Below, piece by piece: positions 18,037-26,704 of a DNA stretch of 36,725 bases (its first letter is position 1; each line of letters starts with the position of its first letter). Under the pieces are notes generated by a model. That model did no database searches, was not told where the DNA came from, and saw only the letters and a program-made list of their open reading frames with translations. The stretch is taken from contig JANYIU010000253.1 of the NCBI GenBank assembly GCA_025361955.1, forward strand, positions 1 through 36,725. The letters are read 5' to 3'. Both the position numbers and the translations under genes were made by a program. Source of the DNA: Holophagaceae bacterium (GTDB lineage Bacteria; Acidobacteriota; Holophagae; Holophagales; Holophagaceae).

Positions 18037-18747
18037 CTAATGGCAACCACAGCCGCCGGAAAAATCCGGGTTCATTGCCGCACGAAGGCCAGAGATGCCC
18101 TCCCTCGCGATGAAGGCCGACAGCACCAACGCGGCCATGGCATCTGCCCACCACAGGGCCGGAATCAGAAGAAACACAAGACTGCCCACAAACAGCACCG
18201 CGGAGAGCTGGATGCAGGCAAAACTGCAGGCGGCGTCCCCTTCCAGACTCCGGCTGTCCAGGGCCTTGGCTGTGCGTTGCTTGGACTTCCAGAGCCAGAA
18301 CATGAAAATCAGACTGAGGGTGCTCACCAGCAGCCCTGGAACTGTCGTGCCCGGGTGATGGCGTGATGCCAACTGGAACACCGCACCCATTCCTATCCCC
18401 AGCGCGAGCAGGACGAAGAGGATCCCGATGCCCATGGCGGCGCGGCGCTCCCGATGCAGACGGGAAGCAGCACAGCCTTCCTCGTCGCCCCGGAGTCGCC
18501 AGAGCACGAGCAGGGCCGACCCCACTTCAATGAAACTGTCAGCACCGAAACCGAAGAGGACCATGGACCCATCCGCCCACCCAAAACCCATGGACACAAG
18601 ACCTTCCAGCAGGTTGTAGAAGATGGTGAACACGGCCAGGAAACGGGCATAAGCCAACCACTGGGGACGGGAAGCATTGGCGGGCGGGACCTTCAGTAGG
18701 CTCATGGAAACGCGACCAGGGTGAGTCGATGGATAAGCTTTAGACAT
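18037..18747 (-). CDS. CDF-like cation efflux family membrane protein
   Basis: Multi-TM; NLLEGLVSMGFGWADGSMVLFGFGADSFIEVGSALLVL resembles CDF TM1-TM2. C-terminus MNPDFSGGCGCH. Confidence 0.75.
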   Translation of the reverse strand: MSKAYPSTHPGRVSMSLLKVPPANASRPQWLAYARFLAVFTIFYNLLEGLVSMGFGWADGSMVLFGFGADSFIEVGSALLVLWRLRGDEEGCAASRLHRERRAAMGIGILFVLLALGIGMGAVFQLASRHHPGTTVPGLLVSTLSLIFMFWLWKSKQRTAKALDSRSLEGDAACSFACIQLSAVLFVGSLVFLLIPALWWADAMAALVLSAFIAREGISGLRAAMNPDFSGGCGCH

Positions 18748-19129
18748 TTACAGAAAGGCGCCGAGGCTTCTCCCAGTTACCGATGGCGCTGAGGGGCGCC
18801 TTCCGCACGAGGCAAGCCTCCTTGAAGTCAGCCTTCACCTGCTGGACTTCATCCAGATGGGGCCAGAGCACCTCCACAAGATCCTGGAGACCGGCCTTGG
18901 GCTTCAGCTCGTAGTAGACCCAGCGTCCGTCCTTGCGTTCCGCAAGAAGCCCCGCGCGCCGCAATTCCGTTAAATGTTCCGAAACGGTCGAGGCAGCCAG
19001 TCCAATGACTGAATTGATCTGGCAGACACACATCTCGCCACCTCGCAATAGGGCAAGGATTCTCAGGCGGGCTGGATGTCCCAGTGTTTTCAGAAGGTCC
19101 ACCAAGGGCTCGATCGGTTGTATCGCCAT
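18740..19129 (-). CDS. ArsR/SmtB-family transcriptional regulator with CVC motif
   Basis: LKTLGHPARLRILALLRGGEMCVCQINSVIGLAASTVSEHLTELRRAGLLAERKDGRWVYYEL. Start could be 19180. Confidence 0.9.
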   Translation of the reverse strand: MAIQPIEPLVDLLKTLGHPARLRILALLRGGEMCVCQINSVIGLAASTVSEHLTELRRAGLLAERKDGRWVYYELKPKAGLQDLVEVLWPHLDEVQQVKADFKEACLVRKAPLSAIGNWEKPRRLSVNV

Positions 19130-19176
19130 TTCTCTAATCTCCGATATTAAAACCGTAGGCTTCTCCTTCCTGAGAT

Positions 19177-19855
19177 TCAAGGCGAATTTTTCGCTTCAGG
19201 TATCAAGTGAAAATGCTCACAGCTATTCTTGAACGCTCCAGTAATGCACCTCACGGACACTGGATCACCCCTGGGACCAGAGGCAGCCCCGCAAGTCGGC
19301 GCGATGTTCCCGAAGCAGTCTTCCTGATTCGAATCAGCCAGGTTACAGCTGTTGCAGGCAGTGCAGAAGGAAAAGTCGAAGGACAACAGCCGTTCGCGCA
19401 AGGCGACGTAGTTCAGATCGTCCCAGATCTCCAGCAGCCCTGCCTGATTCACGTTGCCCATGGAATGCGCGAAGGATTTGCGTTTGCGGAGGCCCAGGAG
19501 GTTCTCGTGGTTATGCAGGAGCGCCAGGCAAGGGGATACCGCGCCATCCCAGCGGATTGACAGGCTCCCCTTCTCAGCGAAGGGACAGCGGTTGGCGCCC
19601 AGTTTCAGGCCCTGGCTGGAAACCAGGATTGACCCGCCCTTTTTCAGGGACTCTACGAGCATCTTCTCGGTCTGGTCGTTGATCTCCATCTTGGGGAACA
19701 GCGGCTGCGGAGAAGAGCGCCTTGTGGTAAGCCAGGACCTCCGCATCTGGATCGCTGACGATCACCTCCTTCAGGTCGATGCCGCCACCCTTCCAGGCCG
19801 AAAGGAAGATGACGACCCTCACGACCTTCCGCATGAAGGCAGTGGCGGAACACCA
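19177..19855 (-). pseudogene. Radical SAM/SPASM protein remnant: N-terminal half missing, +1 frameshift
   Basis: Frame of ORF 19574..19834 (FMRKVVRVVIFLSAWKGGGIDLKEVIVSDPDAEVLAYHKALFSAAAVP) joins the frame of 19177..19746 (KMEINDQTEKMLVESL...CPFAEKGSLSIRWDGAVSPCLALLH...CTACNSCNLAD) if one base is removed from the GGGG run at 19693-19696. Confidence 0.7.
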
Positions 19856-20153
19856 CCCTAAGACGGAGGTGCAGCAGCGGTTCTTCTCCTCCTCCAGAAG
19901 GCCCAGGCCCGGCTTCTGGAACGGGGCGTCCGAAGGGCCGGAAACAAGGGCACAGCTATCGAAATCGTCCTAGCGGAATGGTTGGAGAGGATTCCGGGGT
20001 GAATCGTACGAATCGGTGAGGGGCCTGGAGGGTTCCATGGCTCCCCCAGGGGATTCAAGCAAGTGTTTCCCCTGGCAGGATGTAGCATTCACTCAGGTTC
20101 AACCTTCACGTCAACCGGGGACTGATTCATTACGCGGGAGTGGAAATCAAGTC

Positions 20154-21179
20154 ATGAACAAGGATAGGAAGGTCCAGATCCGCAACAGCATGGCCGAGTT
20201 CCTGGTCTTCACCACCCAGACGGGCGAGGGTGGCATTGAAGTCCGCATCGAAGACGAAACCGTCTGGTTGACCCAGAAGCTCATTGCCACGTTGTTCGAC
20301 GTGGATATCCGAACCATCAGCGAGCATCTCAAGAACATCTTTGCCAGCGGTGAGCTGAAGGAGGATTCAGCTCTCCGGAATTTCCGGAATACTGCCGCCG
20401 ATGGCAAGCAGTACCTGACCAACTTCTATAATCTCGACGCCATCATCTCCGTGGGTTACCGGGTGAACTCCGTGCGGGCAACCCAGTTCCGACAGTGGGC
20501 CACGAGCATCCTGCGGGATTTCGCCATTCGCGGGTATGTGCTGGACAAGGAACGTTTGAAGAACGGTGCGCTCTTCACGAAAGACTACTTCAATGACCTC
20601 CTGGAGGAAATCCGGGAGATCCGCGCCAGCGAACGCCGGTTCTACCAGAAGATCACCGATATCTATGCCACGGCCATGGACTACCAGGCCGATGCCGAGC
20701 TCACGAAAGCCTTCTTTGCCACCGTACAGAACAAACTCCACTTCGCTATCCATGGCCACACCGCCGCCGAGTTGATCCGCGAGCGGGCGGAAAGCGAAAA
20801 GCCGCATATGGGGCTCAGCACTTGGAAGAACGCGCCCGATGGCAAGATCCGCAAATCCGATGTCTCCGTGGCCAAAAACTACCTTACCGAAAAGGAAATG
20901 AAGGCCCTGGACCGCATCGTCACCATGTACCTGGACTACGCAGAAGACCAGGCCGAGCGCCGCATCCCCATGACCATGGAGGATTGGGCCAAGAAGCTGA
21001 ATGCTTTCCTGCACTTCAACGAGCGCGACATCCTGGATCATTCCGGCAAAGTGGCCGCCGAGATCGCCAAGGCGTTCGCTGAAAGCGAGTTCGAGAGGTA
21101 CCGCATCGTGCAGGACCGGCTTTTCGAATCCGACTTCGACCGCATCCTGAAACAGTTGTCGGGCGAGAAGAAAGCCTAG
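20154..21179 (+). CDS. RhuM-family protein
   Basis: FLVFTTQTGEGGIEVRIEDETVWLTQKLIATLFDVDIRTISEHLKNIFASGEL... YNLDAIISVGYRVNSVRATQFRQWATSILRDFAIRGYVLD matches the virulence RhuM family. Start corrected from 20016. Confidence 0.9.
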   Translation: MNKDRKVQIRNSMAEFLVFTTQTGEGGIEVRIEDETVWLTQKLIATLFDVDIRTISEHLKNIFASGELKEDSALRNFRNTAADGKQYLTNFYNLDAIISVGYRVNSVRATQFRQWATSILRDFAIRGYVLDKERLKNGALFTKDYFNDLLEEIREIRASERRFYQKITDIYATAMDYQADAELTKAFFATVQNKLHFAIHGHTAAELIRERAESEKPHMGLSTWKNAPDGKIRKSDVSVAKNYLTEKEMKALDRIVTMYLDYAEDQAERRIPMTMEDWAKKLNAFLHFNERDILDHSGKVAAEIAKAFAESEFERYRIVQDRLFESDFDRILKQLSGEKKA

Positions 21180-22225
21180 CCATGCGTTCCGGCAGTCGCC
21201 TACGGTTCGCCCGCAGTTCCTCCACTGCCAGCTTGCGCGCGGATACATCCACAAAGCATTCCAGCAGCTTCTCGTGACCATTCAAGTGGATCCGCTTCAC
21301 CGTTTTCATGACGGACAGGTGGCTGCCGTCCGCCCGCACCAGCTCCTGGTCCGAGGTATCCACGAGGTGGCCCAAGTCGCACACTGGGCAAGCCCCTCCG
21401 GAGGCCGGGCACAGGAATGAGTGACAGCGCTGGCCCACCAATTGCCCCACCGGTGCGCCAAACAGGGTGCCCACATGTTCATTCACCCGCTCGATGACCC
21501 GCGTCACCGGGTCCATGATGACCACTCCAGCGAGAAGAGTGTCCAGCAGCTGACGTTGCAGGGATTCACTCTCCAGCAAGGCCTCCTCGGCCTTCTTGCG
21601 CTTGGTGATATCCGTAACGAAGCCCTCTACGAACAGGAGACGCCCTGCCCTGTCATAGGTCCCCCGACCTCGCTCCCATAGCCACCGGGTCTCCTGCGAC
21701 GGGGTTGTGATGGGGTATTCCTCTTCGAAAACGGAACGATCCCGCAAGACTTGCTGCCACTTCAACTGGAAGGCCTCCCGGTACTGCGACAGGATCAGGT
21801 CGGTGTAAGGAGAGCTGTCGGTCTCCGAGGAACTCCTCCGGCCTGTAACTGGTGAGCTCCCGGATGCCTTCACTCAAGTACTCCAGATTCCAGCCCGCCC
21901 CTTTGACGCTCCGGGACACGAAGCCAGGCAGGTTTTCGATCAGGTGGCTGAGCCTCCGCTCGCTCTCGCCGAGGGGGCTCTCTGCGTGCTTCCGCTCAGT
22001 GGTTTGGTGCAGCTTCCAGCGACCAGACATCAGCATGACGCTTAGGCCCAGGACCCATAGCAGACCCATACCCAGGATGAGGGCCGGAGCGTGAGAGCCG
22101 CCGAGCTGGGTGCAGTGGGCCGCAAGCCCAAGGATGACGGCCAGCAGGGTCCAAAGAAGCCCTTGGCGGAATGTGTGTTTCCGAAAGGTGCGATCAAAAA
22201 ACAGTTGCTTGAATGACTCGAGCAT
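21180..22225 (-). pseudogene. PAS-domain membrane sensor, frameshifted near 21820 and lacking its C-terminal output domain
   Basis: N-terminal frame (21653..22225: 2 TM, then GESERRLSHLIENLPGFVSRSV...YRPEEFLGD) continues in the frame of 21016..21873 (DSSPYTDLILSQYREAFQLKWQQVLRDRSVFEEEYPI...FVTDITKRKKAEEALLESE...). Removing one G of GG at 21820-21821 gives EEFLGDDSSPYTDLIL. Ends near AVEELRANRRRLPER, adjacent to the rhuM stop. Confidence 0.65.
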
Positions 22226-22352
22226 CGGGTGTCTCTGAGTCGGTAGGGAAGGCGGGTACTGCTGGTGCTCGTGGCATCATCAGGACGTGGATTGCCGTGG
22301 GGACAAAAGGCTTCCCGCGATCGACCTGGAGGCTTTCCTGCGAACCGGTCCC

Positions 22353-23012
22353 CTACCGGACGAATTCCGAGATGGAATTGATCTTGGTGGACATGGAGAG
22401 GATGTTGGCGTTGATGGTTTCCATCTTCTGGGTGAGGATCCGCACCTGGTCCGCCACTTTGTTCATGTGCTCGGCGATGACGTGAAAACCCTTGCCTTGC
22501 TGCCCAACCTTGGCCGATTCGATGCCAGCATTCAGGGAAAGCATCTGGAGCTGAGACATGATGGCCCGGACCTGGAGCAGGGTCGCCTCCATCTCATGGG
22601 TGCCCTTGGTGATCTCGCCTTCCACCTCCACGATCTTCTCCATGACGTGGCTCCGGACGCCCCCTGCCTTGCGCTCCACCGCCTGCATCATGAGCCTGGC
22701 CACCCGGCTGGGGATCAGGGTCGCTCCCAGAGTGGCAGCCTCGGGAGTGATTGCATCCGTGACGGACTGGACGCCGGTAACCTCGAAGATCAAATTCGGC
22801 TTCACCGTCCGGACCGCATCCGCGGCATCGGTGAAAATGGGGATCTGCAGTTCCCTGGCGAGCTTGCACCCAGGCGCGTCCAGGTTGGGATCGGCGATGC
22901 CCACCACAAGACCTGGCGACTGGCTGAAAAGGCGCAAGGCAGCGTCGCCCGCGGCACCTGCCCCGATGATGACCATCCGCTGCCCGCTCGACTTGATCTC
23001 GATCTCACCCAT
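22353..23012 (-). CDS. Soluble Rossmann-fold domain fused to a short chemoreceptor (MCP) signalling hairpin
   Basis: MVIIGAGAAGDAALRLFSQSPGLVVGIADPNLDAPGCKLARELQIPIFTDAADAVRTVKPNLIFEVTG followed by MCP-like tip IMSQLQMLSLNAGIESAKVGQQGKGFHVIAEHMNKVADQVRILTQKMETI. No TM segment. Confidence 0.8.
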   Translation of the reverse strand: MGEIEIKSSGQRMVIIGAGAAGDAALRLFSQSPGLVVGIADPNLDAPGCKLARELQIPIFTDAADAVRTVKPNLIFEVTGVQSVTDAITPEAATLGATLIPSRVARLMMQAVERKAGGVRSHVMEKIVEVEGEITKGTHEMEATLLQVRAIMSQLQMLSLNAGIESAKVGQQGKGFHVIAEHMNKVADQVRILTQKMETINANILSMSTKINSISEFVR

Positions 23013-23446
23013 GATGTGGTCCCTCGCGCCCGCCGGAACAGCGTGTGTGGCTCTGCTTCCATCCTAAGCCATCGTGCAAAAATACACACTGCGCCCGCTT
23101 GGCAGGGCTGGCATTCGGGGCGGTAAGGAATGCCATGAATGGGGAAGATTATTCCGACCTAAGGCAATCGGCCCCCGGCGGGATCGTCGGCTTTCTGGAG
23201 CTCGGAAGCATCAGCGGTCATGCCTGAATCCAGTCAGCAGCTTCGGCCACCAGCAGCTGACGCTCCTTGCCGGTAAAGATTTGGCCTTGCTTTCGTCTGC
23301 ACCTTTTGGCCAGGCCCAGGATTCCCCCATCCATGAAGTCCATTGCTTACCGTTCACAAGCTGTTTCGAGTCGTTCAGCGGGAGGTGCGGCGCTCTATCC
23401 AAACCGGGACTATGCTGTAACTGGATTCTTTGGAGGCACTGTGGGC

Positions 23447-24049
23447 ATGGGGAGCAAGATTGCGCTTGGGTGCGGTGGACTGCTGCTGGTGGCCTTGGCC
23501 ATACTGGGCATCACCGTCATGGGTTCGTACAATTCCCTCAATAGCCTGAATCAGGCTGTGGAGGCTCAGTGGGGGCAGGTGGAGAATGTCTACCAGCGAC
23601 GCGCGGATCTGGTGCCCAACCTGGTGGCGACAGTCAAGGGCGCGGCTGCCTTCGAAAAAGAGACCTTCACCGCCGTCACGGAGGCCCGGGCCAAGGTAGG
23701 CCAGATCTCCACCGGCAAGGCTCCCAGCGATCCAGCCTCACTGGCGCGCTTTCAGCAGGCCCAGGAAGGCCTGGGATCGGCCCTCTCCCGGCTCATGGTG
23801 GTGGTGGAAAAATACCCCGATTTGAAGGCAACCCAGAATTTCCGGGATCTCCAGGCTCAGCTTGAGGGCACGGAGAACCGCATCGCCGTGGAGCGTATGC
23901 GCTTCAACCAGGCGGCACAGGCCTTCAACACCCGGCGTAACAGCTTCCCCACCGTGCTCATCGCGGGTTTCTTCGGCGATCGCTTCAGGGACAAAGTCTA
24001 TTTCAAGTCACAGGCCGGCGCGGAACAGGCACCCAAGGTCACTTTCTAG
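23447..24049 (+). CDS. LemA-family protein
   Basis: YNSLNSLNQAVEAQWGQVENVYQRRADLVPNLVATVKGAAAFEKETFTAVTEARAK...LEGTENRIAVERMRFNQAAQAFNTRRNSFP. Start corrected from 23267. Confidence 0.93.
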   Translation: MGSKIALGCGGLLLVALAILGITVMGSYNSLNSLNQAVEAQWGQVENVYQRRADLVPNLVATVKGAAAFEKETFTAVTEARAKVGQISTGKAPSDPASLARFQQAQEGLGSALSRLMVVVEKYPDLKATQNFRDLQAQLEGTENRIAVERMRFNQAAQAFNTRRNSFPTVLIAGFFGDRFRDKVYFKSQAGAEQAPKVTF

Positions 24050-24052
24050 TCC

Positions 24053-24796
24053 ATGCGCAGAGTTCTCGGGGTCCTCCTGGTACTTCTGGCGTGGTGGGGA
24101 GCACTGGGTTTGAGCGCTCAGACGCCCCTGCCCCCGCCACCCCAGCGGTGGGTGACGGATACCCAGAACCACCTCTCCGCCGGTAGCAAAGAGGCTCTCG
24201 ACCACCGCCTTGCCGCCTACCAAAATGCAACGGGGCACCAGGTTCTGGTGTGGATTGGAGCTAGCACGGGCGAGCTCCCCTTGGAGGATTGGACCCTGCG
24301 TACCTTCGCGTCCTGGAAGGTGGGCCGGAAGGGCATGGATGACGGCTTGGTGCTCTTCATCCTCGCCCAGGACCGCAAGCTGCGAATCGAAGTAGGCTAT
24401 GGCCTGGAAGGGCAGATGCCGGACGCCATCGCCAGTCGGATCATTCGGGAGGCCATCACCCCCAAGCTCGGCAGCGGGGACTGGGATGGCGCCGTCAGCG
24501 CAGGGGTCGAGCAAATCCTGACGACCTTGGGCGGCGAGGCCCAGGGAGCTTCAGAACAACACCCAGCGCCCGTTCGGCACGCCGCCGGCTCCCTGGGACT
24601 CGGACAAATCATTCTTTTTATCATCCTGGGTCTGGGTTTCCTCCTTCTGCTGATCACCAATCCGGGCCTCGCGACCTGGCTCCTCTTCAGCCTCCTTTCC
24701 GGCGGCCGGGGCGGCGGTGGGGGCGGCAGCAGTGGCGGCGGCTGGTCAGGAGGCGGAGGCAGATCGGGCGGCGGCGGCGCGTCGGGTTCATGGTAA
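24053..24796 (+). CDS. TPM-domain protein (YgcG/TPM_phosphatase family), signal peptide, TM, Gly/Ser-rich tail
   Basis: WVTDTQNHLSAGSKEALDHRLAAYQNATGHQVLVWIG...MDDGLVLFILAQDRKLRIEVGYGLEGQMPDAIASRII; tail GGRGGGGGGSSGGGWSGGGGRSGGGGASGSW. Confidence 0.92.
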   Translation: MRRVLGVLLVLLAWWGALGLSAQTPLPPPPQRWVTDTQNHLSAGSKEALDHRLAAYQNATGHQVLVWIGASTGELPLEDWTLRTFASWKVGRKGMDDGLVLFILAQDRKLRIEVGYGLEGQMPDAIASRIIREAITPKLGSGDWDGAVSAGVEQILTTLGGEAQGASEQHPAPVRHAAGSLGLGQIILFIILGLGFLLLLITNPGLATWLLFSLLSGGRGGGGGGSSGGGWSGGGGRSGGGGASGSW

Positions 24797-24914
24797 GCCG
24801 TTGCGGCAAGATAACTTGGTCGTGCACGGAGTGGACCGGCATACAGGGCCGTAGCAAAACAACCAAAACGGCACAGGTTTTTTTGCAACTGCCGCTAACG
24901 GAAAGGGGGCTCGG

Positions 24915-25364
24915 ATGGCAGGGATGAGTCGCAGGAGCCTGAAGCGGTGTGTGGATGAGGCTCGGGTGGTGCAGGCGATTGAAGCTGCGGAGCGGGCCAG
25001 TTCCGGGGAGATCCGGGTTTCCATGGCCACCTTCTTCTGGGGCGATGTGGAGAAAGTCGCCCAGAAGGCCTTCGTCCGTCTGGGCATGGACAAGACGGCC
25101 AAGCGCAATGGCGTTCTGATCTTCCTCGTCCCTAGTCGCAAGCGGTTCACGATTTTGGGCGATGAGGGCATCCACGCCAAGGTGGGGCAGGACTTCTGGG
25201 AGGACGTGGCAAGCGATCTCTCAGAGCATTTCAAGCGTTCGGAATTCACCGAGGGCTTGGTGCAAGGGATCGCCAAGGTGGGCGAGCGGCTGGCAGAACA
25301 TTTCCCCTGGGAAGGGGGCGCGGACCGGAACGAACTGCCCGATGACGTGGACTACGGTGCCTAG
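24915..25364 (+). CDS. Second TPM-domain protein
   Basis: VVQAIEAAERASSGEIRVSMATFFWGDVEKVAQKAFVRLGMDKTAKRNGVLIFLVPSRKRFTILGDEGIHAKVGQDFWEDV. Confidence 0.87.
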   Translation: MAGMSRRSLKRCVDEARVVQAIEAAERASSGEIRVSMATFFWGDVEKVAQKAFVRLGMDKTAKRNGVLIFLVPSRKRFTILGDEGIHAKVGQDFWEDVASDLSEHFKRSEFTEGLVQGIAKVGERLAEHFPWEGGADRNELPDDVDYGA

Positions 25365-25496
25365 ATGATCAAGTCCACCTGGGCTGCTTGCAGATGATCC
25401 TCGCCACACAGCAATCCAGCGTAAGGTTTCACCTTTTCGGTCGGTCGGTAGCACTATAAAAGTGCAGGCCCAGTGTTTTTTTGGAATGGAGTGGGG

Positions 25497-26690
25497 ATGA
25501 AGCGGAACATGTGGATTCTGATCGCGGCTGGAGTGGTGGCAGCCGGAACCGCAGGCTTCTACTCCCTCCGTACCGGGACTACCGAGGTGAAGTGGCGCAC
25601 GGCCGCCATCGAGCGGGGTGATATCCGGCAGCGCATCAGCGCCACCGGAACCCTTTCCGCCCTGGTCCAAGTCAGCGTGGGAACCCAAGTGAGCGGGACC
25701 CTTTCGGCTCTGTTCGTGGACTACAACTCCAAGGTCACCAAGGGCCAGCCCATCGCCCAGATCGAGCCGACCCTCTTTCAGGCCGCCGTGGCGGATGCCC
25801 AGGCGAATGTGGCCAAGGCGCAGGCGGCTGCGGGCGAAGCGAAGCGCCAGTTCGCAAGGGCCCAGCGCCTGCACCAGGAGAAACTCATCGCCGACCAGGA
25901 TCTGGATTCCGCCCAGGTGGTCGCCGAGAAGGCGGATGGGGACTTGCTGTCGGCCCGGGCCGCCCTCTCCAAAGCCAAGGCCAACCTAAGCTATTGCACC
26001 ATCAAGGCCCCTGTCAGTGGGGTCGTGGTGAGCCGCGCCGTGGACGTGGGCCAGACCGTGGCCGCTTCCTTCAGCACGCCCACTCTCTTCGTCATCGCCC
26101 AGGACCTGACCAAGATGAAGATGCTCGCCGCCATCGACGAGGCGGACATCGGTCAAGTCCAGCCGGACCAGAAGGGCCAGTTCACCGTGGACTCCTTCCC
26201 CGACGAACAGTTCAAGGGCACTGTGAGCCAGGTGCGCCTGGAGCCCATCGTCACCCAGAACGTGGTCACTTATAATGTGCAGATCGATGTGGACAACGCC
26301 GACCTCAAACTGCGACCTGGCATGACCGCCAGTGTCTCCATCCTCACCAAGCTGCAGAACAACGCCCTGAAGGCGCCCTCCGCCGCCCTCCGCTTCAACC
26401 CCATGGCCTTCATGCCCAGCAAGGAGAAACCCAACGGCACGAGCGGGCCGGCAGTCATGACCAAGCCGAGCCTCAAAGGCGCGGTGTCCAAGCGCGAGGA
26501 TCACCTCTGGGTGCTGAAGCAAAAGCAACCGGAAGCTCTCCACGTGCAAGTAGGCATCACCGATGGCCAATTCACCGAAGTCTCGGGCGCCGACCTTAGT
26601 GAGGGCCTCCAGGTCCTGGTGGGTGTGGAGGAAGCCAAAAAGCCTGCCAGCGCTTCCACCCCCTTGAGAGTCCCGGGCGGACGGCCCTAG
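25497..26690 (+). CDS. Periplasmic adaptor (membrane fusion protein), MacA/HlyD-like
   Basis: GDIRQRISATGTLSALVQVSVGTQVSGTLSALFVDYNSKVTKGQPIAQIEPTLFQAAVADAQANVAKAQ...IKAPVSGVVVSRAVDVGQTVAASFSTPTLFVIAQDLTKM. Confidence 0.92.
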   Translation: MKRNMWILIAAGVVAAGTAGFYSLRTGTTEVKWRTAAIERGDIRQRISATGTLSALVQVSVGTQVSGTLSALFVDYNSKVTKGQPIAQIEPTLFQAAVADAQANVAKAQAAAGEAKRQFARAQRLHQEKLIADQDLDSAQVVAEKADGDLLSARAALSKAKANLSYCTIKAPVSGVVVSRAVDVGQTVAASFSTPTLFVIAQDLTKMKMLAAIDEADIGQVQPDQKGQFTVDSFPDEQFKGTVSQVRLEPIVTQNVVTYNVQIDVDNADLKLRPGMTASVSILTKLQNNALKAPSAALRFNPMAFMPSKEKPNGTSGPAVMTKPSLKGAVSKREDHLWVLKQKQPEALHVQVGITDGQFTEVSGADLSEGLQVLVGVEEAKKPASASTPLRVPGGRP

Positions 26691-26704
26691 AAAAGAAACC
26701 AACC

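Noticed and set aside
20367-21281. 304-aa minus-strand ORF opposite rhuM
   Set aside because: Antisense shadow of a clear RhuM-family gene.
23074-23446. Possible extra gene remnant upstream of lemA (minus frame ...TGKERQLLVAEAADWIQA)
   Set aside because: Too short and no confident family match.
24690-24795. GGC/GGS-rich tract considered as a standalone tandem repeat
   Set aside because: It encodes the Gly/Ser tail common in TPM-domain proteins, so it is coding low complexity.
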